Below, one piece after another: positions 35,147-42,896 of a stretch of DNA of 64,000 nt. Under the pieces are notes generated by a model. That model worked only from the letters and a program-made list of their open reading frames with translations, did no database searches and was not told the origin of the DNA. Origin of the DNA: Brevibacillus sp. JNUCC-41 (GTDB lineage Bacteria > Bacillota > Bacilli > Bacillales > DSM-1321); contig NZ_CP062163.1 in the NCBI RefSeq assembly GCF_014844095.1, positions 4,931,501 to 4,995,500 of the forward strand, read 5' to 3'. Both the position numbers and the translations under genes were made by a program. The stretch's first letter is position 1. Every line of letters begins with the position of its first letter.

Positions 35147-35920
35147 ATGGATTTTTTTAATCCTAGTGGTCAAAGTAAGGGTAGTGAAGATGAAAATTTA
35201 ACATGGCTGCAATTGGCCTTAATAGGGGTGGCTGCACTATTGGTACTGGATTTTTTCTTGGATCGGCCATTGGTATAAAAAAGCATTATATTTTCTTATT
35301 CTTGCAGCGGCTGCCGTGTTCGGATGGATTCACGGGGATGTAAAACCCGCTGGGTTTCCTAATTCAGTCAATGAACTATTTCCCGAAGATTGGAAAGGGT
35401 TTTGGTTTTCCTTAATCTATGCCTTTTACGCATATTGAGGAATAAAAGTAATTGGACTTATGGCCATGAAAGAAGATGCTCCCAAAGCGGGAATCATTAT
35501 GTTAATAGTACTAGTGGTGATTTATATCATTTCACTCGGACTTGCAGTTTATTTGGCTGCACTTGAGGCGTTTAATGAAAAGGAAAATCCTTTTGTAACG
35601 GCATTAGATAAATATCATTTTTCTTTTTTTCCACATGTATTTACTGCAACTATTATCTTAGCTGTTTTTTCAACAATGACCGTTTCATTATTTGGGGTAA
35701 AAACACTCCTTGTGACCCTCGCAGATGGCGATGATGCTCCAGCTTTGTTCTCTAAAATGCTAAAAAAGTATAAGGAATTCCCTCTTCCTTCATTTTGTCT
35801 AGCAACGATTGGATTAATTGCATCTATTGTCCCTGCGTTGCTGTTACAGCCGCAGGGTTCTTAATTTTTGTTTCAATAGGTCTTTTTATTTCTGCTCTTC
35901 CTATTTGGAAAAAAAATTAG
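35147..35920 (+). pseudogene. Remnant of an APC-family amino-acid permease
   Basis: Pieces of one permease in successive frames. The N-terminus (MDFFNPSGQSKGSEDENLTW after a GAGGAG site) runs to ALIGVAA, then shifts frame to IGTGFFLGSAIGIKK (near 35240-35285), the first-helix signature of APC permeases. A large central part is missing. The text resumes with FLILAAAAVFGWIHGDVKPA up to YAFYAY, then TGA where a Gly codon is expected, then GIKVIGLMAMKEDAPKAG, FNEKENPFVTALDKYHF, STMTVSLFGVKTLLVTLADG and SIVPALLL. After another shift comes VTAAGFLIFV. Frameshifts, a stop and a deletion make it non-functional. The downstream 402-base open part (35460-35864) should not be taken as a gene. Confidence 0.85.
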
Positions 35921-36029
35921 TTGTTTTAACGTACTTTTTCATCTACCCTAATACCCAATGAAGAAATTTCCATTAATGCCTTCACCGTTCGAGATGTTCA
36001 CCATATAGACCACACCTCCGGGCGCACAG

Positions 36030-36058
36030 AAAAACCTCACCAAAAAAGTAGATGAGGC
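36030..36058 (-). terminator. Possible terminator after yokU
   Basis: On the minus strand CCTCATC and GGTGAGG pair around an AT-rich loop and are followed by TTTTT, 17 bases after the yokU stop. The stem is short. Confidence 0.55.
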
Positions 36059-36075
36059 AACTTCTAATCATTTTG

Positions 36076-36366
36076 TTATTTTCCAAAATCAAAATAATTC
36101 CGCTTTAACACCCGCTTCATCTTCAATAGCTCGTCATACGTCGTCTGTTTCCCTAGCTGTTTCGAATCAATTAAAAATAGTTGATTTTCAATTTCGTTCA
36201 CAATTTCATCACTTTGAAAAAAGGCATCGCAACTCTCACAATGGGATGAAGGGGTTTCAGTAATTTCAACCGCCCTCGTACCATCCGGCAGTTCCCAATA
36301 CACAGTCCCCTTTACTGATGCAAGCTTCCCTTTCTCACACCATGGACACGTCTTCATGCTATTCAT
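36076..36366 (-). CDS. yokU: YokU-like zinc-finger protein
   Basis: A 96-residue protein with two knuckles, CPWC (7-10) and CESC (about 43-46), a YgiT/MqsA-like zinc-binding arrangement, and a helical C-terminus (TTYDELLKMKRVLKRNYFDF). It overlaps the end of kamA by 8 bases, so the two are coupled, as in B. subtilis. Function is unknown; a regulatory or accessory role in the kamA pathway is inferred. A decayed partial copy lies at 31083-31139. Confidence 0.9.
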   Translation of the reverse strand: MNSMKTCPWCEKGKLASVKGTVYWELPDGTRAVEITETPSSHCESCDAFFQSDEIVNEIENQLFLIDSKQLGKQTTYDELLKMKRVLKRNYFDFGK

Positions 36367-37762
36367 CCCCCTTTTGAGTGCCCTTTTTTTGCTGTGCCTG
36401 GAATTTCTTTTCTTTTAACAGATCTCGCTTTACACGTTGGTTTTTCAATGAAGCATGCTCTGGGTTGGTCACGTAATTTTCCCGTCTATTCATTCGCCTC
36501 AGCCCTTCAGGCACTAAATTGAATTGCTTGTCGTTCATTAAACCCGATACACCTATATCTGACTGTTTTCCTTCCATATCAGGATATACCCCTTTGAAAT
36601 AATCATCGGCAAGTCCTGGTGTATATTGCTCAGGTTCAGGATATGTGGTTATCACACCTTCAAAATTGCGCAGCACCGTTTTTGTTGGAGATTGTGAAAG
36701 GATATAATTCGGCTGCAGTGTGATCTTCCCTCCCCCTCCTGGAGCATCGACGACGAAGGTAGGGACAGCATACCCGGATGTATGGCCTCGGAGCCCTTCG
36801 ATTATTTCAATCCCTTTTGAAATGGGCGCCCTGAAATGGCCAATGCCCTCCGAGAGATCGCACTGATAAATATAGTAAGGGCGGACACGGATCTTAACAA
36901 GATCATGCATCAGCTTTTTCATGATTGCGACACTGTCATTTATCCCCGCTAAAATAACTGCCTGGTTGCCCACAGGTACACCTGCATCGGTAAGCATCTC
37001 ACATGCTTTCTTTGACTCTTCGGTAATTTCTATCGAGGTATTGAAATGAGTATTCAGCCAAACCGGATGATATTTTTTTAAAATGGCACATAAATTTTCA
37101 GTGATTCTTTGAGGAAAAACAACCGGAGCCCGCGTACCTATCCTGATTATTTCAACATGCGGAATTTCCCTTAAGTTTTTGAGGATATATTCAAGGATCG
37201 TGTCATTAATCAATAATCCGTCCCCTCCGGAAATAAGGACATCCCGAACTGCCGGCGTGTCACGTATATAACCGATTGCAGCGTCCAATTGTTTTTTGGG
37301 AACGCCCATGCCAATTTGGCCTGAAAAGCGTCTTCGCGTACAATAACGGCAGTACATGGAGCATTGATTCGTCACCAAAAAAAGAACGCGATCCGGATAT
37401 CTATGGGTCAGTCCCGGTACTGGAGAGTCCTCATCCTCATGAAGGGGGTCTTCCATGTCATATTTGGTTTTATGCATTTCTTCCGAGATTGGGACCGATT
37501 GCATTCTGATTGGACACCTTGGGTCATCTTTATTCATTAACGAAGCATAGTATGGGGTGATATTCAATGGAATGGTTTTTGTGGAAATCCTCACACCTTC
37601 CTCTTCATCCGGAGTCAGGTTTATCACTTTTTTCAAATCATCAACAGTCCGGATCGTATTCGTAAGCTGCCACAGCCAGTTGTTCCATTGTTCTTCGGTT
37701 ACATCTTTCCAAAGTTCTATATCTTTCCAATTTCGATCTGGCTTATATAAGTCAAATAACAT
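36359..37762 (-). CDS. kamA: Lysine 2,3-aminomutase
   Basis: Radical-SAM/PLP enzyme of 467 residues that converts L-lysine to L-beta-lysine. The [4Fe-4S] cysteines are C134, C138 and C141 in CSMYCRYCTRRRF. Further signatures are DVLISGGDGLL (SAM-binding GGD), NTHFNTSIEIT and the PLP-binding region FVVDAPGGGGKI. ATG 37762 follows AGGAGG. A -24/-12 sigma-54 promoter lies 35 bases upstream, and the gene for a sigma-54 activator is directly upstream. Overlaps yokU. Confidence 0.95.
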   Translation of the reverse strand: MLFDLYKPDRNWKDIELWKDVTEEQWNNWLWQLTNTIRTVDDLKKVINLTPDEEEGVRISTKTIPLNITPYYASLMNKDDPRCPIRMQSVPISEEMHKTKYDMEDPLHEDEDSPVPGLTHRYPDRVLFLVTNQCSMYCRYCTRRRFSGQIGMGVPKKQLDAAIGYIRDTPAVRDVLISGGDGLLINDTILEYILKNLREIPHVEIIRIGTRAPVVFPQRITENLCAILKKYHPVWLNTHFNTSIEITEESKKACEMLTDAGVPVGNQAVILAGINDSVAIMKKLMHDLVKIRVRPYYIYQCDLSEGIGHFRAPISKGIEIIEGLRGHTSGYAVPTFVVDAPGGGGKITLQPNYILSQSPTKTVLRNFEGVITTYPEPEQYTPGLADDYFKGVYPDMEGKQSDIGVSGLMNDKQFNLVPEGLRRMNRRENYVTNPEHASLKNQRVKRDLLKEKKFQAQQKKGTQKGDE

Positions 37763-37796
37763 GGTTATACCTCCTGAGTTATGATAGTAGTATTAA

Positions 37797-37814
37797 ATGC
37801 AAGAAGGGTGCCAA
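37797..37814 (-). promoter_or_regulatory. Sigma-54 (SigL) promoter of kamA-yokU
   Basis: On the minus strand TTGGCAC-ccttc-TTGCAT matches the -24/-12 consensus TGGCAC-N5-TTGCA exactly. The kamA start codon is 35 bases downstream. Such promoters need an enhancer-binding ATPase, and one is encoded just upstream (37881-39275). Confidence 0.9.
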
Positions 37815-37840
37815 AATGACCCGAAAATTCGAATGCCCAT

Positions 37841-37876
37841 AAAAAAAACCGGACTGCTGGGTGCATCCGGTTTTTT
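37841..37876 (-). terminator. Terminator of the sigma-54 activator gene
   Basis: AAAACCGGA and TCCGGTTTT pair around a CTGCTGGGTGCA loop with T-runs on both sides, 5 bases after the activator stop codon. It insulates kamA, which therefore depends on its own promoter. Confidence 0.88.
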
Positions 37877-37880
37877 CCAT

Positions 37881-39275
37881 TCAAATATGCCTTTTTATTT
37901 TATATTGCAAGGTCTGTCTTGGAATTTGCAATAGTTTCGATGCCTGGAAAACATTACCGTTCGTTTGAAGTAGCGCCTCGGTGATCAATTTTGTTTCCAT
38001 CTCAATCATGGCCTCACGAAGCGGAAGGATTTTTTCTGATGGGGTGGGCTTTTTTAAAAATTGGGGCAAATCTTCAAGATTCAAAACATCATTCTCCGTA
38101 TGGTTCATCATGAACTCTATCGTATGTTTAAGCTCCCTTACGTTTCCAGGCCAATGATATTTCCGAAAAAAAGCCTTAGTCTTCTCATCCATGCCTTTTA
38201 TCGACAGTCCTAATTTACTGTTAAATGTGGAGATGAAATGTTGAGAAAGAAGCTCTATATCATCAATCCGCTCCCTTAACGGAGGCAGCTCGTAGCTCAA
38301 TACGTTCAATCGGTAAAACAAATCCGGCCTTAGCCTGTTTTCCGATACCTCCTTTTTCGGATCCATATTCATCGCTGCCATGATCCTGACATCCACCTGT
38401 ACACTCTTTGTGCCGCCTATCCTCCTGATGAACCCATCTTCTAGCACACGCAGAAGCTTTGCCTGCAAGTCAATCGGCATCGATTGCAATTCATCCAAAA
38501 ACAAAGTTCCGCCGTTTGCTAATTCAAACAATCCCTGACGTTCAACAGCACCAGTGTAGCTTCCTTTTGCCGTACCGAATAGAAGCGATTCCAATAAACT
38601 TTCTGGTAGGGCAGCACAATTTTGCGCTATGAAAGGTTCTTTACTGCGGCTCGAATCTTGGTGGATGCTTTGAACAAAAAGCTCTTTTCCTACACCGCTT
38701 TCCCCATAAACCAATACCGATGAGGAGGAGCGGGCAGCCTTTTTACCTTGTGCTATCAATCCTTTAAACCCATTATCTTTTGTCAGGATTTCCGCAAAAG
38801 AATACAATCCGCCGTTTGCAGGCATTTTCCTTTCAGGACTTTTGATCGTCTTGAGCGAGCTTTCCAGATCAGCTAACCTTTCAGATAATTGCTTCAAGCT
38901 TGAATAATCCTTGGCAATTTCTATTGCACCTATCATAAACCCATCAACATATATGGGGAGCGTCGTATTTAGCGTCTCTATGATTCGTCCATGTGCATTT
39001 ACATACGATTGACTATAGTTGTAGATTGGTTTTTCAGATTTAATGACCCGGAGTAAGGTCGATGATTTGTGATTCAAAGAAGGAAAGGCCTCAAGCAACG
39101 GTTTCCCAATGACCTCACTTCTTTTCATCCCATCATGATTGGCTGCCACTCCGTTATAAAAGATGGTCATTCCTTTTGGATCTATCACATGAATGCCTTC
39201 ATCAATGGTTTCTAATATCGCTTCCAACACTTCACTTGTATTAAAAAATTCACTTGGCAAAATATCCCCCCTCAA
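37881..39275 (-). CDS. PAS-containing sigma-54-dependent transcriptional activator (RocR-like)
   Basis: Enhancer-binding protein of 464 residues: PAS domain (about 14-115, ILETIDEGIHVIDPKGMTIF), coiled linker, AAA+ domain (about 155-395) with Walker A GESGVGKELF, the sigma-54 contact loop written GSYTGA instead of GAFTGA, Walker B GTLFLDELQ and the arginine-finger region, then a Fis-type HTH at the end (LITEALLQTNGNVFQASKLL). Its place just before the kamA sigma-54 promoter makes it the probable activator of beta-lysine catabolism, with the PAS domain sensing an intermediate (inference). Confidence 0.92.
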   Translation of the reverse strand: MRGDILPSEFFNTSEVLEAILETIDEGIHVIDPKGMTIFYNGVAANHDGMKRSEVIGKPLLEAFPSLNHKSSTLLRVIKSEKPIYNYSQSYVNAHGRIIETLNTTLPIYVDGFMIGAIEIAKDYSSLKQLSERLADLESSLKTIKSPERKMPANGGLYSFAEILTKDNGFKGLIAQGKKAARSSSSVLVYGESGVGKELFVQSIHQDSSRSKEPFIAQNCAALPESLLESLLFGTAKGSYTGAVERQGLFELANGGTLFLDELQSMPIDLQAKLLRVLEDGFIRRIGGTKSVQVDVRIMAAMNMDPKKEVSENRLRPDLFYRLNVLSYELPPLRERIDDIELLSQHFISTFNSKLGLSIKGMDEKTKAFFRKYHWPGNVRELKHTIEFMMNHTENDVLNLEDLPQFLKKPTPSEKILPLREAMIEMETKLITEALLQTNGNVFQASKLLQIPRQTLQYKIKRHI

Positions 39276-39342
39276 GCCCTTCTTGCTAAATGTATATGAG
39301 GAAATGCCAAAAACTTGTCATCAACCGCCTAAAAATGAGCAT

Positions 39343-40191
39343 TCAAGTTAAGTTTTTCACCCAAAGGTTCATATCTTCCAGTTTATCGAAGATATAACAA
39401 TTATTAGCCAAACGTCCGCGGTACGAGTAACCATGCTGATGCAATGCAGCATTCATGCCGAATGAGAGCGACCTGGCAATCGAATAGATACAATAAATGC
39501 CATGTGAAATAAGATAGTCTTCAAGCGCGGAAATCAAGTGTTTCATCAAGCCGTACTGCCGGTGTTCCGGCAATGTCGCACAATCGGTGATTTCTGCATT
39601 ATGGTAAAAGGAATTAATTTCTGCGGACGCAGCACTGACGATCCTCCCTTCATGGACAAAAACATAAAAAACCGTTCCCATTTCCATGCACTTTTCTACA
39701 TATACCGGATCATTCATCGGTGTGGGATACACTTCGAAAACCTTACCATACAATTGGGCCAGCTGAAGTGCATCGGTAACTTCTGCTTTACGGCCTTGAT
39801 AGGCTGACGGCGGATCATCCAGACCGGATTTTGCCGGCAGGCTCTGAACATCGGTAAGGATTTGATCTTCCTTCTCCCACTCTGCACTGTTGCGCCTTTC
39901 ATTCCGGTTATATTTAACAAGGAAGAAACAATCGCTTCCCAAGAAGAATTTATCGATGCTTCCTTCATATAGAAAGCCTTGAGCAAGCAATGCCATAACG
40001 TTTTCCCTGCGTGATTTGAAGATGATTTTTTCTGCTGATACGCCTTTAGCCACCTTCAAAGATTCCTCCAAACAATCTTGAAAATGACCTAGATAATCAT
40101 CAACCCTGATTCGCTTATTAAAATGGTCGATCGTAATATGTATGGTGCACCTTGGCTTTTGAATTCTTTTTTCAATGATTTTAGCCTCCAT
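39343..40191 (-). CDS. ablB: Beta-lysine N-acetyltransferase
   Basis: A 282-residue protein (B. subtilis YodP type). The N-terminal half (1-130) is family-specific, and a GNAT domain follows (about 140-270: TDALQLAQLYGKVFEVYPTP, AEITDCATLPEHRQYGLMKH, with an acetyl-CoA-binding HRQYGLMKHL loop). AblB enzymes acetylate the beta-amino group of beta-lysine. AAGGAGCGG precedes ATG 40191. It is the last gene of the yodTSRQP series, 78 bases after yodQ with a hairpin between. Confidence 0.92.
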   Translation of the reverse strand: MEAKIIEKRIQKPRCTIHITIDHFNKRIRVDDYLGHFQDCLEESLKVAKGVSAEKIIFKSRRENVMALLAQGFLYEGSIDKFFLGSDCFFLVKYNRNERRNSAEWEKEDQILTDVQSLPAKSGLDDPPSAYQGRKAEVTDALQLAQLYGKVFEVYPTPMNDPVYVEKCMEMGTVFYVFVHEGRIVSAASAEINSFYHNAEITDCATLPEHRQYGLMKHLISALEDYLISHGIYCIYSIARSLSFGMNAALHQHGYSYRGRLANNCYIFDKLEDMNLWVKNLT

Positions 40192-40228
40192 TTGTCCGCT
40201 CCTTTCACAGCTTCGAAAATTGTTGCGT

Positions 40229-40258
40229 AAGGTCTGACCCTTCCTGGAATCAGACCTT
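40229..40258 (-). other. Intercistronic hairpin between yodQ and ablB
   Basis: AAGGTCTGA and TCAGACCTT form a perfect 9-bp stem with a 12-base loop and no T-run. It may be an mRNA-processing or attenuating structure, lowering ablB relative to the upstream genes. Confidence 0.6.
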
Positions 40259-40269
40259 GGGAAAAATGA

Positions 40270-41541
40270 TTATTCCTGTTCCACCCCACACCATTCAATA
40301 ATGGTCAATGCGATGATTTCCGCTACCTCGATCATTTTGTCCACCTCTATATATTCGTTCGAATCATGGGCCATCTTTGTTTCCCCTGGTCCAAACACAA
40401 CTACTGGGGTAGAGCCAACCGATGAAAGATACCCTCCATCCGTCGCCCAAGGGGACGCTTCGACAAGCGGTTCTTCCCCTACCACTTTTTCATAGTATGT
40501 GCCAATTGTCTTCATAAGCGGGTGATTTATTTCGAGATTGCCAGGCAGCCATCTGGCCCCAAACCATTCTAATTCAATAGGTTTTTCTTTGAACCATGCA
40601 TCAGTCCGGTTTAAAGCATCTATCCGCTCCTTCAGCGACTTTTGTGCCTCTTCCATGGTTTCTGTCGGGGCGATGCCGAATCTACCTTCTAGAACGGCTG
40701 TATCCGGCACGGAGGAAGGCCAGTTCCCGCTTTGAATGCTACCTATGTTAATTGGAATCGGGATAGGGACATTTTTATAGAGTGAATGACGGAGTGACTC
40801 ATTTCGTTCTTGTTCAAGCAACTTGATTTCATTCATTACACCAACCGCTTTATCTATTGCACTGACTCCTTCATACCTCGTGCCTCCATGTGCAGACTTG
40901 CCTTTTATTCTCAGTCGAAACCACATCGAACCTTGTTGTAAAGGGAATAGTTTCATATTTGTAGGCTCCGGAATGATTGCACCATCAGCTTTGTACCCCC
41001 GTATGACTGCCGCAAGTGTGCCGGCACCACCGCTTTCTTCTTCAATCACACTCTGGAATATGACATCTCCCTTCAATTGGATTCCAGATTCGACAATCGC
41101 TTCGATTGCGAGCAATAAAGATACATTGCCGCCTTTCATATCCGTCGTTCCCCGCCCGAAAACTTTCCCGTCTATCAACTTGCCGCTATATGGTTCATCG
41201 TGCCATGCTGCATGATCTCCTTCAGGAACTACATCAATATGCCCGTTTAAAATAAGGGATTTCCCATTGCCTGTTCCTCTTTTAATAGCCACAAGGTTCG
41301 GATTTCCTTTAAAATCCCTGCGGTCGCAATAAAAATGGGGATGTTTTCTTAAGTGTTCATCCCCGATTTCCCAAAGATCAATTTCTAGTCCAAGTTGTCT
41401 GCACTTCTCAACCACTATTGCTTGTGCACTTCCTTCTTGCCCCCTTTTGCTCGGTTCCTGAACCAGTTTTTGCAAAAGCTGAACCCCATTCAGCCGATGT
41501 TCCTTTAACCATGTTCTTATTTTTTCCTCATACATATCCAT
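40270..41541 (-). CDS. yodQ: M20-family deacetylase/peptidase (YodQ)
   Basis: Metallohydrolase of 423 residues, ArgE/DapE/acetylornithine-deacetylase type. Zinc-site motifs are LNGHIDVVPEGD, GRGTTDMKGGN and the catalytic Glu pair in IEEESGGAGT; the last His is near KMAHDSNEYIEV. The dimerisation domain is in the middle (SAHGGTRYEGVSAI). It probably deacetylates an N-acetylated intermediate of beta-lysine breakdown, inferred from neighbours. It lies 9 bases after yodR. Confidence 0.9.
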   Translation of the reverse strand: MDMYEEKIRTWLKEHRLNGVQLLQKLVQEPSKRGQEGSAQAIVVEKCRQLGLEIDLWEIGDEHLRKHPHFYCDRRDFKGNPNLVAIKRGTGNGKSLILNGHIDVVPEGDHAAWHDEPYSGKLIDGKVFGRGTTDMKGGNVSLLLAIEAIVESGIQLKGDVIFQSVIEEESGGAGTLAAVIRGYKADGAIIPEPTNMKLFPLQQGSMWFRLRIKGKSAHGGTRYEGVSAIDKAVGVMNEIKLLEQERNESLRHSLYKNVPIPIPINIGSIQSGNWPSSVPDTAVLEGRFGIAPTETMEEAQKSLKERIDALNRTDAWFKEKPIELEWFGARWLPGNLEINHPLMKTIGTYYEKVVGEEPLVEASPWATDGGYLSSVGSTPVVVFGPGETKMAHDSNEYIEVDKMIEVAEIIALTIIEWCGVEQE

Positions 41542-41550
41542 TCTCCTCTC

Positions 41551-42222
41551 TCATTCTTTTAAAATATGGATGTTTTCAAAGACGGTAAACGAGGCTTCGG
41601 TCCGATTCCTGATTTCCTGTATGCTGGACGTATCAAATACATCAGTTAATAGAAGGCCCTCCGAAGTTACGGAAAAAACGCCTAATTCGGTGATGATCAT
41701 ATGTACGCATTTCTTGGCAGTTAACGGCAACGTACATTTTTTGACTAATTTAGACATGCCCGCTTTATCGTTATGTTCCATCAAGACAATGACCTTTTTT
41801 GCCTTCGCAGCCAGCTCCATTGCACCGCCCATGCCTGGCACCCGCTTTCCCGGGACAATCCAATTAGCGAGGTCCCCCGCTTGACTTACTTGAAGGGCTC
41901 CTAGAATCGTGATATCCACCCTGCCTCGCCGTATCATCCCAAATGCAACAGTACTGTCGCAGTAAGAAGCACCGGCTCTAATGGTGATCGGCAGTCCCCC
42001 AGCATTGCAAAGATGCGGATCTTCCTTCCCCATTTCAGGAGTACTGCCAATTCCCACAAGGCCATTTTCTGCATGAAACATAACTTTATGATCATTCAAA
42101 AGATGATTCGGTACAAGTGATGGAATGCCAATTCCCAAATTGACAAGCATCCCATCGCTTATTTCTGCTGCTGCCCGTTTCGCTATTCTGTTTCTATCTC
42201 CGGCTGCCAAACCCATTTCCAA
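41551..42222 (-). CDS. yodR: CoA-transferase subunit B (YodR)
   Basis: A 223-residue beta subunit of a 3-oxoacid-type CoA transferase. The catalytic Glu is in HAENGLVGIGSTP. Other family marks are VNLGIGIPSLVPN and GAMELAAKAKKVIVLMEH. Its start lies 40 bases inside the end of yodS in another frame, so the subunits are coupled. The substrate is inferred to be a keto acid from beta-lysine. Confidence 0.92.
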   Translation of the reverse strand: MEMGLAAGDRNRIAKRAAAEISDGMLVNLGIGIPSLVPNHLLNDHKVMFHAENGLVGIGSTPEMGKEDPHLCNAGGLPITIRAGASYCDSTVAFGMIRRGRVDITILGALQVSQAGDLANWIVPGKRVPGMGGAMELAAKAKKVIVLMEHNDKAGMSKLVKKCTLPLTAKKCVHMIITELGVFSVTSEGLLLTDVFDTSSIQEIRNRTEASFTVFENIHILKE

Positions 42223-42896
42223 TCGACTCCTTTTGATGGAATGATATAATCCACAAAGGCACCGGGTACAATGATGTCCTCTGGATCCAAAGTGCCAAGC
42301 GAAACGATTTGCATGGCTTCGACTATAGTGATTTGACCGGCCGCAGCAACGATTGGATTCGTGTTCCTGGCACTTTTATCAAATATAAGATTTCCATAAG
42401 GATCTGCCATTTCTGCGTAAACAATGGCGATATCCGCAGTTAATGCCGGTTCCACCAGATAATTTTTCTTACCTATCTTGACGGTTTGCTTGCCGTCCCG
42501 GACGATATCGGCGTCAATTCCAATATCAGTCAATACCCCGCCGAGTCCCATCCCTCCGGCCCGGATGCGTTCGACAAGTGTCCCTTGCGGAGAGAACTCC
42601 ACTTCGAGTTCTCCATTGTTCATTAATAGTCCTGCATTGGGATTCGAACCGATATGGGAAACGATGATTTTCTTCGCACGGCGTTGGGTGACCAGTTTTC
42701 CGATTCCGATATCGGGGAAACCTGTATCGTTCCCAATCAAGGTCAAATCCTTAATACCTGATTCCAAAATCAGGTTGATCAATCCCGGAGGCGTCCCTAT
42801 GCCGCCGAATCCCCCAAACAGGATGGACTGTTTATCTTTAAAGTGATGGCGGACATCCTCCAAACGACAAATCTTCTGGAATGTATTTTCCGCCAC
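42183..42896 (-). CDS. yodS: CoA-transferase subunit A (YodS)
   Basis: A 237-residue alpha subunit of the CoA transferase. The glycine-rich loop is ILFGGFGGIGTPPGLI; further marks are NDTGFPDIGIGKLV and TVKIGKKNYLVEPALTADIA. The start is GTG 42896, whose first base is the first base of the yodT stop codon (1-base overlap). Acts with YodR. Confidence 0.92.
   Translation of the reverse strand: MAENTFQKICRLEDVRHHFKDKQSILFGGFGGIGTPPGLINLILESGIKDLTLIGNDTGFPDIGIGKLVTQRRAKKIIVSHIGSNPNAGLLMNNGELEVEFSPQGTLVERIRAGGMGLGGVLTDIGIDADIVRDGKQTVKIGKKNYLVEPALTADIAIVYAEMADPYGNLIFDKSARNTNPIVAAAGQITIVEAMQIVSLGTLDPEDIIVPGAFVDYIIPSKGVDWKWVWQPEIETE

Noticed and set aside
35460..35864. A 134-codon open frame that could be called a membrane protein
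   Set aside because: It is the central part of the permease pseudogene; the same frame continues upstream through a TGA with permease sequence.
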